64,000 nt of DNA from Aquabacterium fontiphilum (lineage in GTDB: Bacteria; Pseudomonadota; Gammaproteobacteria; Burkholderiales; Burkholderiaceae_C), in assembly GCF_009909205.1 (NCBI RefSeq), contig NZ_JAAAPN010000014.1:1-64000 (forward strand), read 5' to 3'. Of the stretch, positions 8,756 to 17,528 are shown piece after piece. Each line of letters starts with the position of its first letter. Within the stretch, counting starts at the first letter, position 1. Under the pieces are notes generated by a model that had not been told where the DNA came from, did no database searches, and was given only the letters and a program-made list of their open reading frames with translations. A program made the position numbers and the translations under genes.

Positions 8756-9511
8756 CTACTGAACAAAGCTGGCGGCCAGCGAGCCCAGCAGCAGGTTCCA
8801 GCCATCGGCCAGCACGAACAGCATGAGCTTGAAGGGCAAGGCGACCATGACCGGCGACAGCATCATCATCCCCAGGCTCATGAGCACACTGGCCACAATC
8901 ATGTCGATGACCAGGAAGGGGATAAAGATGAGAAAGCCGATCTGGAAGGCCGATTTCAGCTCACTGGTCACAAACGCCGGTACCAGCACGCGGAAAGGCA
9001 CGGTTTCGGGCCGCACCTCGCCTTCGACCTTCGCCAACTGGGCGAACAGTTGCAGATCGGATTGGCGGGTCTGGCGCAGCATGAACTCACGCATGGGCAC
9101 CTGTCCGCGCTCCAGTGCAGTGGTGAAATCGATCTCGTTGGCCGAGAAGGGCTGGTAGGCCTCTTTGTAGACGCGGTCGAGCGTGGGGCCCATGACGAAC
9201 AGCGTCAGGAACAGCGACAGCCCGACAATGACCTGGTTGGGCGGCGCGGTGGGCGTGCCCAGGGCCTGCCGCATCAGGCTGAGCACGATGACGATGCGGG
9301 TGAAGCCCGTCATCATCAGCAGCACAGCCGGCAAAAAGCTCAGCGCGGTGAAGAACAGCAGGGTCTGGATGGGGACCGAGTAGCTCGTGCCACCGGCGCC
9401 CTGCCCCACCAGCAAGGGCAAGGTGGGTGATGGGGCCACTGGCGTCTGGGCCACCGCAGCGGTGGCGGCCAGACCGAGCGTCAACAGCAAGGCAAGCGAG
9501 CGAGGCATCAT
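8756..9511 (-). CDS. fliP: Flagellar biosynthesis protein FliP (export gate)
   Basis: 251 residues with a cleavable signal peptide ([17 protein letters not shown]), as FliP has in other bacteria. Conserved blocks include [32 protein letters not shown] and [20 protein letters not shown]. It forms the core of the flagellar protein export pore with FliR. The open frame extends far upstream, but the start is set by the signal peptide and by the 4-base ATGA overlap with the fliO stop codon. Confidence 0.95.
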   Translation of the reverse strand: MMPRSLALLLTLGLAATAAVAQTPVAPSPTLPLLVGQGAGGTSYSVPIQTLLFFTALSFLPAVLLMMTGFTRIVIVLSLMRQALGTPTAPPNQVIVGLSLFLTLFVMGPTLDRVYKEAYQPFSANEIDFTTALERGQVPMREFMLRQTRQSDLQLFAQLAKVEGEVRPETVPFRVLVPAFVTSELKSAFQIGFLIFIPFLVIDMIVASVLMSLGMMMLSPVMVALPFKLMLFVLADGWNLLLGSLAASFVQ

Positions 9512-9864
9512 GAGCGCCCCTTGTCGCCACCTTGGCGCATGTGCTGGAGCAGCGCGGCAAAACCCGGCTGTGGCGCCGCTGCAGGCGCCTCGGCCTGGGG
9601 CGGCAGGGTGTGCAGCGTCTGGATGCTGTGCGCGGTGACGCCCAGCACGAGCCACGTGCGGTGTTCGCCTTCGCCCACCTCGACGGTGACGATGCGCTGG
9701 CCCGGCCCGATGGCGTGCTGCGCAATGGTGCGCATGCCACCAGCCTGGCCCATGCGCCCTTGCGCCATGCCCGAGCGCTTGAGCACCCACAGGCTGACGG
9801 GAATCAGCGCCAGCACCACGAGAAACCACATGACCATCAGGCCAAGGGACGGAGACTGGCTCAT
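9508..9864 (-). CDS. fliO: Flagellar biosynthetic protein FliO
   Basis: 118 residues. One N-terminal transmembrane helix ([19 protein letters not shown]) is followed by a small cytoplasmic domain with [20 protein letters not shown] and [15 protein letters not shown], the usual FliO pattern. FliO is a membrane chaperone for FliP assembly and is poorly conserved, so position between fliN and fliP supports the call. It abuts fliN and overlaps fliP by 4 bases. Confidence 0.9.
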   Translation of the reverse strand: MSQSPSLGLMVMWFLVVLALIPVSLWVLKRSGMAQGRMGQAGGMRTIAQHAIGPGQRIVTVEVGEGEHRTWLVLGVTAHSIQTLHTLPPQAEAPAAAPQPGFAALLQHMRQGGDKGRS

Positions 9865-10353
9865 TCAACCACCCTTGCTCAGGCGACGCATGCGCTCGGA
9901 CGGCGTGACGATGTCGGTCAGGCGGATGCCGAACTTGTCATTGACCACCACCACCTCGCCCTGCGCGATCAGAAAACCATTGACCAGCACGTCCATGGGC
10001 TCACCGGCAAGGGCATCCAGTTCCACCACCGAACCCTGGGCCAGTTGCAGGATGTTCTTGATCGGGATGCGCGTGCGGCCCAGCTCCACCGTGAGCTGCA
10101 CGGGGATGTCCAGGATCATGCTGATGTCGTTGCCCGCCGTCGGCGCGGTGGCAGGGCCGAAATTGGCAAAGGCCGCCGGCGTCATCTGGGGCGCGGCGTC
10201 GGTGACCTCCTGCGCGGCCTGGGCAAAGGGGTCGGCCCCGCCCGCGCTCGGGGAGGAGGCCTGCTGAGCCAGCGCCGCTTCCCACTCGGCGGCCATGGCG
10301 TCCTGCTCGGAGGCGCCACCTTCAGGGGGAAACTCGGCTGCGGTATCAGACAT
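9865..10353 (-). CDS. fliN: Flagellar motor switch protein FliN
   Basis: 162 residues. The C-terminal SpoA (surface presentation of antigens) domain is clear: [40 protein letters not shown] and [18 protein letters not shown]. The N-terminal 75 residues are acidic and Ala-rich, a common extension in this group. FliN forms the C-ring with FliM and FliG. The ATG at 10353 has a GGAG six bases upstream and overlaps the fliM end (ATGTCTGA), so it is preferred over the ATG four codons earlier at 10365. Confidence 0.94.
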   Translation of the reverse strand: MSDTAAEFPPEGGASEQDAMAAEWEAALAQQASSPSAGGADPFAQAAQEVTDAAPQMTPAAFANFGPATAPTAGNDISMILDIPVQLTVELGRTRIPIKNILQLAQGSVVELDALAGEPMDVLVNGFLIAQGEVVVVNDKFGIRLTDIVTPSERMRRLSKGG

Positions 10354-11347
10354 TGTGTTCTCCAAGCCAGCTGGTGTTGCCGGTCGTCAGCAGTTTCTCG
10401 ACGCGCAAGGCGTATTTGTTGTTGGTGGTGCCGTAGTAGCACTCGAACACCGGCACCCCGTCGACCTTGGCCTGGATGATCTTGTCCAGATCCAGCTCGA
10501 TGAAATCACCTGGCTTGAGCGCCAGCAGCTGCTCGACGGTGGCCGGGGCATGGGCCAGCTCGGCCACCAGCTCGACCTCGGCAGACTGGATCTGCTGCGT
10601 CAACAACTTGACCCAGCGGCGATCGGGTTCGGCCGAGTCGCCCTGGATGGACGAAAACAGGATGTCCCGAATAGGCTCGAGCGTCGCATACGGAATGCAG
10701 ATGTGGATGGTGCCGCTGGTGTCGCCAATCTCCAGCGTGAACGAGCAGCACACGACGATCTCACTGGGCGTGGCCACTGTGGCGAACTGGGGCTGCATCT
10801 CCGAACGCTGGTAGTCCAGCTCGACAGGGTAGATGCCGTGCCAGGACTTCTTGTACTCCTCGGTGATCACGTCAACGAGGCGGCGGATGATGCGCTGCTC
10901 GGTGGCGGAGAAGTCGCGGCCCTCGATGCGGGTGTGAAACTTGCCAGCGCCACCGAACAAGGCGTCGATCACCGCAAACACCAGCGTGGGCTCGCACACC
11001 ACCAGCCCCGAGCCGCGCAGCGGACGGATGGCCATGATGTTGAAGTTGGTGGGCACGACGATCTCGCGCAGGAAGGCGCTGTACTTCTGCACCTTGATGC
11101 CGCCCACCGATACCTCGGGCGACTTGCGGATCAGGTTGAACAGGCCGATGCGGATGTTGCGGGCGAAACGCTCGTTGATGATCTCCATCGTGGGCATGCG
11201 CCCACGCACGATGCGTTCCTGCTGTGCCAGGTTGTAGTCGCGGATGCCCTCTTTGGGCACATCCTCTTGCTCCAGCTTCTGGCTTTCGCCCGTGATGCCT
11301 TGCAAGAGCGCATCGACTTCGTCTTGGGAAAGGATCTGCTGGTTCAT
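10346..11347 (-). CDS. fliM: Flagellar motor switch protein FliM
   Basis: 333 residues. The N-terminus ILSQDEVDALLQGI is the CheY-P binding peptide of FliM. The middle domain has GIRDYNLAQQERIVRGRMPT and SALVVCEP-like segments (RGSGLVVCEPTLVFAVIDAL). The C-terminal SpoA-like part ends with VPVFECYYGTTNNKYALRVE. FliM couples phosphorylated CheY to switching of motor rotation. It overlaps the fliN start by 8 bases and follows fliL after 40 bases. Confidence 0.96.
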   Translation of the reverse strand: MNQQILSQDEVDALLQGITGESQKLEQEDVPKEGIRDYNLAQQERIVRGRMPTMEIINERFARNIRIGLFNLIRKSPEVSVGGIKVQKYSAFLREIVVPTNFNIMAIRPLRGSGLVVCEPTLVFAVIDALFGGAGKFHTRIEGRDFSATEQRIIRRLVDVITEEYKKSWHGIYPVELDYQRSEMQPQFATVATPSEIVVCCSFTLEIGDTSGTIHICIPYATLEPIRDILFSSIQGDSAEPDRRWVKLLTQQIQSAEVELVAELAHAPATVEQLLALKPGDFIELDLDKIIQAKVDGVPVFECYYGTTNNKYALRVEKLLTTGNTSWLGEHNV

Positions 11348-11387
11348 CGACGGACCGTTCTCGCGCCCTGCGGCGCATCAACGAGGC

Positions 11388-12002
11388 TCACTGGATGATG
11401 AAGTTGGCGTAATGGACGTGGGTGATGGGGTTGTACGACTCGACCTTCTTGCGCTTGCGCTTCTTCTTTGGCGCATCTTCAGGCTCTTCTTCCTCGGGAT
11501 CCTCGATCTCGTAGCCCATGGCCCGCGCGGCTTCGCGCGAGATCTCGTCGGCCAGCTTTGTCTTGCCTTCGGGCGTGAGCAATTCGGGTGCCGTCTTGTG
11601 CGACAGGATCAACAGCACGGCATTGCGGATGGCCGGCATGTATGCCTTGATCTCTTCTGCGGTCTTGGGGTTGTCGATCTGCAGCGTGATGCCCACCTGA
11701 GCAAAGCGCTCGACGTCGCGGTCAGCCAGATTGACGATGAACGGATCGAGGGGGACAAAGGTAGGGGGAGCGCCCTTGTCCTTGGGGGCAGGCGGCGCGG
11801 CCTTCTTGCGCGCAGGGGCTTCGTCGGCCAGTTCCGCGTCATCGCCTTCGGCGGCCTCGTCGTGCCCCCCCTTCATCAACATGAAGGCTCCGACGCCACC
11901 ACCAATGAGCAGGACGCTGAGCACGGCAGCGATGATGATGATCAGTTTCTTCGAGCCCTTCTTGGGGGCTTCGCCTTGGGCCGCAGCGGGGGCAGCTGAC
12001 AT
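11388..12002 (-). CDS. fliL: Flagellar basal-body-associated protein FliL
   Basis: 204 residues: a basic cytoplasmic N-terminus (APKKGSKK), one transmembrane helix (LIIIIAAVLSVLLIGGGVGAF), a charged linker, and the periplasmic FliL domain (FVPLDPFIVNLAD to YANFIIQ). An acidic then very basic insert, EDPEEEEPEDAPKKKRKRKK, sits before the last strand and is unusual in composition. FliL surrounds the stators and supports torque. The ATG at 12002 has GGAGAG at proper spacing, and a GTG two codons upstream is the alternative. It is separated from fliK by 140 bases, the largest gap in the cluster. Confidence 0.92.
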   Translation of the reverse strand: MSAAPAAAQGEAPKKGSKKLIIIIAAVLSVLLIGGGVGAFMLMKGGHDEAAEGDDAELADEAPARKKAAPPAPKDKGAPPTFVPLDPFIVNLADRDVERFAQVGITLQIDNPKTAEEIKAYMPAIRNAVLLILSHKTAPELLTPEGKTKLADEISREAARAMGYEIEDPEEEEPEDAPKKKRKRKKVESYNPITHVHYANFIIQ

Positions 12003-12027
12003 GGTCACTCTCCAGGTATTCGGCGAA

Positions 12028-12048
12028 ACGGCAAGGCTTCCCTGCCGT
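12028..12048. repeat. Imperfect stem-loop in the fliK-fliL gap
   Basis: ACGGCAAGG at 12028-12036 can pair with CCCTGCCGT at 12040-12048 with one mismatch and a 3-base loop. There is no U-run after it. It lies in the fliK-fliL gap (12003-12142), where no sigma-28 box or coding potential was seen. It may modulate read-through into fliL-fliR. Confidence 0.35.
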
Positions 12049-12142
12049 GTTCATGTGGCCATTATTGAAAGTCAGCAGTTGGCGCAATGAAGCGATAAAC
12101 GACGCGAAAGCCTTGTGATTTCGCGCCGCTGTGACTTTTTGC

Positions 12143-13534
12143 TCAGGCGTACAGATCCAGGCCATTCAGACCAGCCCGCACCGGACGGATGTCCGATGAC
12201 TCGGCGGGCTGCTCGCCCGCAGCGGATTCAGCCGAGGCGGCGTCGGCACGGGAGGCGTCCGACTGCGCCGCAGCCTGACCACCCTGCTGACCGCCGTTGG
12301 CGAACTGCGACATCACCTGCCCGCCAGCCAGACTCAAGCCGACATCGTCCAGTGCCCGAGACAGCTGTTGGAGGCTGGCCTCAATGGCCTGCCGGGTTTC
12401 GAGCGTGGTGGCGGCAAAATCGACGCGGGCCAGTTGCCCATCCACGGCGATCTTGACGTTGATGGGGCCCATGTCAGCCGGATTGAGATGCAGTTCTGCC
12501 GTCATGGGACCGTCGGCGCGCGCACTGCCCACCCAGACAGTGACCTGATCGGTCAGCGCCTGACTGAACTGTGGGCTGCCAGGAGCCGGACTCAAGGATG
12601 CGCTCGAATGCCGTGCACCCACGGCTTCACCCAGCACGCCGGCAAAGGCACCGGGACGCGCTGATGCCAGCGAGGCCTCCGAGGTGCGGGACTCGGTGAG
12701 TTGCACGCCGGCTTGCTCGTCGACCGCCTCCATCGCCAGCTCCAGGGTGTCGTCAGCGGCTGCGGCCTGAAGGGCCTCGGCACCCGAAGGCGCTCGCGCG
12801 GCGGCGCCGCCGAACCACCCAGCCAGGCCACCGGCATCCTGACCGGTACCGGTTCCCGTGCCGCTGAGATCCACTGCGGCGCCTGCGCCGGCCCCCTCGC
12901 TCCCAGCGAGCGACGCGGCCGCATCGGCGGGCAGATCGCCCTGGGTGAGTTGCGCCAGCCAGTTCATCATGCCCACGGCGTCACCGGGCTCGATGCTGGC
13001 CGGCGGTGTCAGTTCACGAACCCACGCCACCCCCTCACCCTGCCCTGTGGCGAAGGCTGCGCGGCGCACAGCGGCATCGCTGCCCTCCTGACTCGATGTC
13101 TCGTCAGATGCGTCCGCCGTCGATTTGTCCGCCTGCTCGGCCTTGCGCGACTCATCGCCTCGCGACGCCGGACGCTCAGGCCCTTGTGACCGGGCCTGCG
13201 CCTCGGTCGGCTTGGGCGGGGCGGCCGGCTTGACCTGATTGGCCATTCGGGCCTTGGCCAGTGCCTGCTCAGTCAGCCGCTGGGTCAGTGCACGGCTGGC
13301 CGGATCGGCCGCTTGGGCGGCCGCCTTGGCCACTGGCCGACTCGGCTGAGGTGCGGCTTGAGATGGCCCCTGCCGGTACTGGGCCACCATGCTGGAGAAG
13401 TCCATCGAGCCACCGCCGCCCGACGACGTGCTGCCGTTGCCCATGCGCGACAACACATCCTGAAGCGCGCTGACAGCACTGACGGCATTGGTGCCGCCTT
13501 TTCCGGCGGAAGCAGACTGGAATGGCGTGGTCAT
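12143..13534 (-). CDS. fliK: Flagellar hook-length control protein FliK
   Basis: 463 residues. Most of the protein is Ala/Ser/Gln/Gly-rich and low in complexity, as expected of a secreted molecular ruler. The C-terminal domain is conserved: LTDQVTVWVGSARADGPMTA, ELHLNPADMGPINVKIAVDG, FAATTLETRQAIEASLQQL and LDDVGLSLAGGQV. These are the LNP-A-LGP-type motif and following helix of FliK proteins. It measures hook length and switches export specificity to filament proteins. Thirty-three bases separate it from fliJ. Confidence 0.93.
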   Translation of the reverse strand: MTTPFQSASAGKGGTNAVSAVSALQDVLSRMGNGSTSSGGGGSMDFSSMVAQYRQGPSQAAPQPSRPVAKAAAQAADPASRALTQRLTEQALAKARMANQVKPAAPPKPTEAQARSQGPERPASRGDESRKAEQADKSTADASDETSSQEGSDAAVRRAAFATGQGEGVAWVRELTPPASIEPGDAVGMMNWLAQLTQGDLPADAAASLAGSEGAGAGAAVDLSGTGTGTGQDAGGLAGWFGGAAARAPSGAEALQAAAADDTLELAMEAVDEQAGVQLTESRTSEASLASARPGAFAGVLGEAVGARHSSASLSPAPGSPQFSQALTDQVTVWVGSARADGPMTAELHLNPADMGPINVKIAVDGQLARVDFAATTLETRQAIEASLQQLSRALDDVGLSLAGGQVMSQFANGGQQGGQAAAQSDASRADAASAESAAGEQPAESSDIRPVRAGLNGLDLYA

Positions 13535-13567
13535 GACGACGTCCCCTTTCGAGGCCCACGGGGCCCA

Positions 13568-14047
13568 TCAGAACGAAGCCAGTTTCTCGCTTTCCCCGGA
13601 GCCGAATCCCGCAGATAAACGGGGGGTTCTGGCCGCGATTTCATCGGTCGCCTTCTGCTCTTGTCGGCGCTCGCGGCCCTTGATCTCCTCGTGGCGACGA
13701 TCGATCAGCTGTGACACCGCTGCCACCCGACGCTCGCGTTCAACCAGTTCGCGGCGGCACCGCTCCGCGTGCACGCGAGCCATCTCGACACGACGCTCCT
13801 GTTCGGCCTGCGCCTCGGAGAGCCGCGACATGAAATCCTGATAGCAGCGCACGATCTCTACACCGCCGGACTGCTGAAACTGCCGCTGCCAGCGTTGCTG
13901 GTATTCCCTGCGCCAGTCAGCCAGCGACTGTAGCTGCTGCCGCGCGGCCTCCAGTTGGCGCTGCCCCCCTTCCATCACGGCCAGGGCCTCGTCGCGCGCC
14001 TTCTCGGCGGCCTCCAGGACCAGAAACAGGGGTTGCAGGGCACTCAT
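13568..14047 (-). CDS. fliJ: Flagellar export chaperone FliJ
   Basis: 159 residues, almost entirely charged alpha-helix with coiled-coil heptads (AEQERRVEMARVHAERCRRE, VERERRVAAVSQLIDRRHEE). Length, composition and position between fliI and fliK identify FliJ, the stalk-like component that links the FliI ATPase to the FlhA export gate. Primary sequence is poorly conserved in this family, so context carries weight. Confidence 0.9.
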   Translation of the reverse strand: MSALQPLFLVLEAAEKARDEALAVMEGGQRQLEAARQQLQSLADWRREYQQRWQRQFQQSGGVEIVRCYQDFMSRLSEAQAEQERRVEMARVHAERCRRELVERERRVAAVSQLIDRRHEEIKGRERRQEQKATDEIAARTPRLSAGFGSGESEKLASF

Positions 14048-14087
14048 GAAACTTCAACTCCGTGACGCAGCGTCACATTCAGACACA

Positions 14088-15518
14088 TCATGAACCGACC
14101 ACGCGGTGAAGGGCATCGGTGCTTTCGATGAGCATGGCCGGCTCGTGCATGCCCTGCTGCAGCAGGCGAACCATTTCGGGATAAACGCGCACGGCCTGAT
14201 CCAGCTCATGGTCCTGCCCAGGCACATAGGCGCCCAGCTGGATCAGATCTTTGGCCTTGCTGTAGCGTGACCAGAGCTGGCGGAACCGGCGGGCATCGTC
14301 GGTATGAATGGCATCGACCACGTTGTGCATCACGCGGGAAGCTGACCGTTCGATGTCGATTGCGGGGAAGTGTCCAGACTCTGCCAGATCGCGTGACAGC
14401 ACGATGTGGCCATCCAGGATGGCGCGCGCGGCGTCGGCAATCGGATCCTGCTGGTCGTCACCCTCGGACAACACGGTGTAGAACGCGGTGATCGAGCCCC
14501 GGCCATTGAGGCCATTGCCGCTGCGCTCCACCAATTGAGGCAGCTTGGCAAAACACGAGGGCGGGTAGCCCTTGGTCGCGGGCGGCTCACCAATGGCGAG
14601 CGCGATCTCCCGTTGCGCCATCGCATAGCGCGTGAGCGAGTCCATGAGCAACAGCACATGCAGGCCCTGATCACGGAAGTGCTCGGCGACGGCCGTCGCG
14701 TAACTCGCGCCCTGCATGCGGGTCAGCGGGGGCGCGTCCGCAGGGGCGGCCACCACGACCGAACGCGCCAGGCCGTCCTCGCCGAGGATGTCTTCGATGA
14801 ATTCCTTGACCTCGCGGCCGCGTTCGCCGATCAGACCCACGACGATCACGTCGGCCTGGGTGTAGCGCGCCATCATGCCCAGCAGCACGGATTTGCCGAC
14901 GCCAGAGCCCGCGAACAGACCGATGCGCTGGCCGCGGCCCACGGTGAGCATGGCATTGATGGCGCGCACACCGGTGTCCAGCGGCTGACGCACCGGGTCG
15001 CGCTCCATCGCGTTGATCGGACGCCGCGCCAGGGGCTCGCTGCGCACGTGGTGCAAGGGGCCCTTACGGTCCAGGGGTTCACCTTGGGCATTGACGACCC
15101 GCCCCAGCAAGCCGCTGCCAATCGGCAGGTGGCGTGTGCGGTCTTCGCTGCGGCGCCAGGGGTGGTTCGGGCGCCCCAGCACCGGCGCATTGACCGGCAG
15201 CGTACGCGGCACCACACGGGCACCGCTTGACAAGCCATGCACCTCGGCTGTCGGCATGAGGAAGGCGCGGTCGCCGGTGAAACCCACGACTTCGGCCAGC
15301 ACCGGCGTGGATTCCAGCCGGGTTTCCGAGTGAATCTCGCAGACGGCACCCACGGGCAACCTGAGGCCCGTGGCCTCCAGCACCAACCCAGCCACGCGCA
15401 CCAGCTTGCCCTGGTTCTCGAGCTGGATGGGCGTGCTGGCGCAGGCATCCAGGTCGTCCAGAAAGCGCATCCATTGGTCCATCGCCACGTCGTGACGGGC
15501 GCGAATCGGCATGTTCAT
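14088..15518 (-). CDS. fliI: Flagellum-specific ATPase FliI
   Basis: 476 residues homologous to F1 beta subunits. The Walker A loop is [11 protein letters not shown], the Walker B region is [20 protein letters not shown], and [20 protein letters not shown] is the flagellar/type III signature. FliI hydrolyses ATP to help unfold and deliver export substrates. The ATG at 15518 overlaps the fliH stop by 4 bases, and a second ATG two codons on (15512) is possible. FliH, which inhibits FliI, is encoded directly upstream. Confidence 0.96.
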   Translation of the reverse strand: MNMPIRARHDVAMDQWMRFLDDLDACASTPIQLENQGKLVRVAGLVLEATGLRLPVGAVCEIHSETRLESTPVLAEVVGFTGDRAFLMPTAEVHGLSSGARVVPRTLPVNAPVLGRPNHPWRRSEDRTRHLPIGSGLLGRVVNAQGEPLDRKGPLHHVRSEPLARRPINAMERDPVRQPLDTGVRAINAMLTVGRGQRIGLFAGSGVGKSVLLGMMARYTQADVIVVGLIGERGREVKEFIEDILGEDGLARSVVVAAPADAPPLTRMQGASYATAVAEHFRDQGLHVLLLMDSLTRYAMAQREIALAIGEPPATKGYPPSCFAKLPQLVERSGNGLNGRGSITAFYTVLSEGDDQQDPIADAARAILDGHIVLSRDLAESGHFPAIDIERSASRVMHNVVDAIHTDDARRFRQLWSRYSKAKDLIQLGAYVPGQDHELDQAVRVYPEMVRLLQQGMHEPAMLIESTDALHRVVGS

Positions 15519-16531
15519 GCGTTGTCTCCGGCGGATGCACGGCTCGCGTCATCGTCCATCCATTCCTCGCCCTCGACCAAGTCTTCCGGCAGGGGCACGT
15601 CCGGCCCATCCAGCGACTCACGCCCGGCCTGCCAGCTCGAACGCTGGCCAAGTGACGCTGCGGCACGCTCCCATCGCGCCTCGACGGTGGCATCCACCGT
15701 GGCGATGTCCGACTCGACCACACATCCACCGCGGGTCAGGCCAGCATCGGGCAAGAGGCGCACACCGCGGGCACCCAACGATTCCGACAACTGCGCCTGC
15801 ACGAGGGCGTGATCTTCAGGGTGCAGGCGCAACACGATCTGGCGGGCCGAAGACAGCAGCGCGCCCAGCGCCTGCTCGGCTACCTCCACCACGTGCTCGG
15901 GATGCTGCTGCACCTCGGCTCGCACCACCTGGCGCGCCAGCTCCAGCGCCACGCGCGCCACGCGGCCCGCCAGCTGCTGCTCCAGCGCCTCCAGCCGGTG
16001 GTGCAGGTCCGCCACGAGGCCGCCCACCTGGTCGCTCATGAAGGCGGCCATCTGCGCGGCCTGCGTTTGCTTGTAGCTTTCCAGCGCGGCCAGGCCGTTG
16101 CGGTAACCGTCCTGATAGCCGCTTTGCCGGGCCTCCTGCACCATGGCGGCCATCTCGGCCTCAGTCGGGCCCGCGGGCTGGGCGGCCTGTTGAGAGGGCG
16201 GCGGCGGGGTCTGACCGGGTACGCCGCCTACGACCGGACGAGCTGCCTTGGCAGCGGCCTTCGGCGCCGCGGCGGCACCTGGCGCAGGCTGAGCGCCCAT
16301 GGCCTGCTGTGCATGCTTGGCACCAGCACTGCCCTTGGGCACCGGCCGGATCTCGGCCGCTGCGCGCTCGGCCAGCGTCGGCTTGCGCACTCCTCCGACC
16401 TCCGGCGTCTTGGCGGCCGGCTCGAAGGTCTCGAGGTTCCAGGCTGACACGGTGCCCAGTTCCTCGCGCGGGATGAAGCGGGTGTACGGGTTGTTGCCGC
16501 CCGGCGGATTCGACTTGTTAGACGTAGTCAT
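15515..16531 (-). CDS. fliH: Flagellar assembly protein FliH
   Basis: 338 residues, longer than most FliH proteins because of a Pro/Ala-rich N-terminal half. The start [20 protein letters not shown] is the conserved FliH N-terminus. The C-terminal half has the long GxxxG-like helix region ([20 protein letters not shown]) and the vacuolar ATPase E-subunit-like domain ([29 protein letters not shown]). It is the regulator of FliI. It overlaps fliG by 14 bases and fliI by 4. Confidence 0.93.
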   Translation of the reverse strand: MTTSNKSNPPGGNNPYTRFIPREELGTVSAWNLETFEPAAKTPEVGGVRKPTLAERAAAEIRPVPKGSAGAKHAQQAMGAQPAPGAAAAPKAAAKAARPVVGGVPGQTPPPPSQQAAQPAGPTEAEMAAMVQEARQSGYQDGYRNGLAALESYKQTQAAQMAAFMSDQVGGLVADLHHRLEALEQQLAGRVARVALELARQVVRAEVQQHPEHVVEVAEQALGALLSSARQIVLRLHPEDHALVQAQLSESLGARGVRLLPDAGLTRGGCVVESDIATVDATVEARWERAAASLGQRSSWQAGRESLDGPDVPLPEDLVEGEEWMDDDASRASAGDNA

Positions 16532-17513
16532 CGTCGCCTCCGCTGCTCAGCACGATCTGGCCTTCGTCCGCCAGTCGGCGCACGATCTTGAGCATCTCCT
16601 TCTGCTCGGCCTCCACCTCGGACAACTTGACAGGCCCGCGGCTTTCCAGGTCTTCGCGCAGCGTTTCGGCGGCGCGCGAGGACATGTTCTTGAACACCTT
16701 CTCGCGGATCTCGGGCGAGGCGCCCTTGAGGGCGATGATGAGCGACTCGGTCTGGACTTCCTTGAGCATGGTCTGGAAGCCCTTGTCGTCGAGCTTGATC
16801 AGGTCGTCGAAGGTGAACATGTTGTCCATGATCTTCTGCGCCAGATCGCCATCGGCCTCGCGGATGTAGTCGAGGATAGAGGTCTCCACGCTCGAGCCCA
16901 TGAGGTTGATGATCTCGGCTGCCGGCTTGACGCCACCCAGCGACGACTTGCGGATCTGCGAACCGCCTGCCAGCACGCGCGACAGCACCTCGTTGAGGTC
17001 CTTGAGCGCGCTGGGCTGGATGCCGTCCAGCGTGGCAATGCGGATCATCACCTCGTTGCGGTGTCGATCGGAAAACGCCTTGAGCACGCCGGAAGCCTGG
17101 TCCGGATCAAGATGGACGAGGATGGCGGCCACGATCTGCGGGTGCTCATTGCGCAGGAGCTCCGCCACAGAGACCGGATCCATCCACTTCAGGCTCTCGA
17201 TGCCGGTGATGTCGCTGCCCTGGATGATGCGGTCGATCAGCAGGTTGGCCTTGTCTTCGCCCAGCGCCTTGCGCAGCACGGCTTTGACGTACTCGTCCGT
17301 GTCGGCCACCAGTACACCCAGCTCCGAAGACTCTTTCGAGAAACGCTCGAGCACGCTCTCGATGCGCTCTTGCTTGACGGTCTTGAGCTTGGCCATGGTC
17401 TCGCCCAGCAACTGGACCTCCTTGGGCTCCAGGTGGCGGAACACTTCGGCTGCCTCTTCCTCGCCCATCGACATCAGCAGGATGGCGGCGTCTTCCAGAC
17501 CTTTCTCGTCCAT
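16518..17513 (-). CDS. fliG: Flagellar motor switch protein FliG
   Basis: 331 residues. The N-terminus AAILLMSMGEEEAAEVFRHL binds FliF. The middle domain has the EHPQ motif in LLRNEHPQIVAAILVHLDPD. The C-terminal torque domain has charged residues in DKGFQTMLKEVQTESLIIAL and SSRAAETLREDLESRGPVKL, which face the MotA stator. Length is standard. It follows fliF after 15 bases. Confidence 0.97.
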   Translation of the reverse strand: MDEKGLEDAAILLMSMGEEEAAEVFRHLEPKEVQLLGETMAKLKTVKQERIESVLERFSKESSELGVLVADTDEYVKAVLRKALGEDKANLLIDRIIQGSDITGIESLKWMDPVSVAELLRNEHPQIVAAILVHLDPDQASGVLKAFSDRHRNEVMIRIATLDGIQPSALKDLNEVLSRVLAGGSQIRKSSLGGVKPAAEIINLMGSSVETSILDYIREADGDLAQKIMDNMFTFDDLIKLDDKGFQTMLKEVQTESLIIALKGASPEIREKVFKNMSSRAAETLREDLESRGPVKLSEVEAEQKEMLKIVRRLADEGQIVLSSGGDDDYV

Positions 17514-17528
17514 GTCGACTTACCTTGC

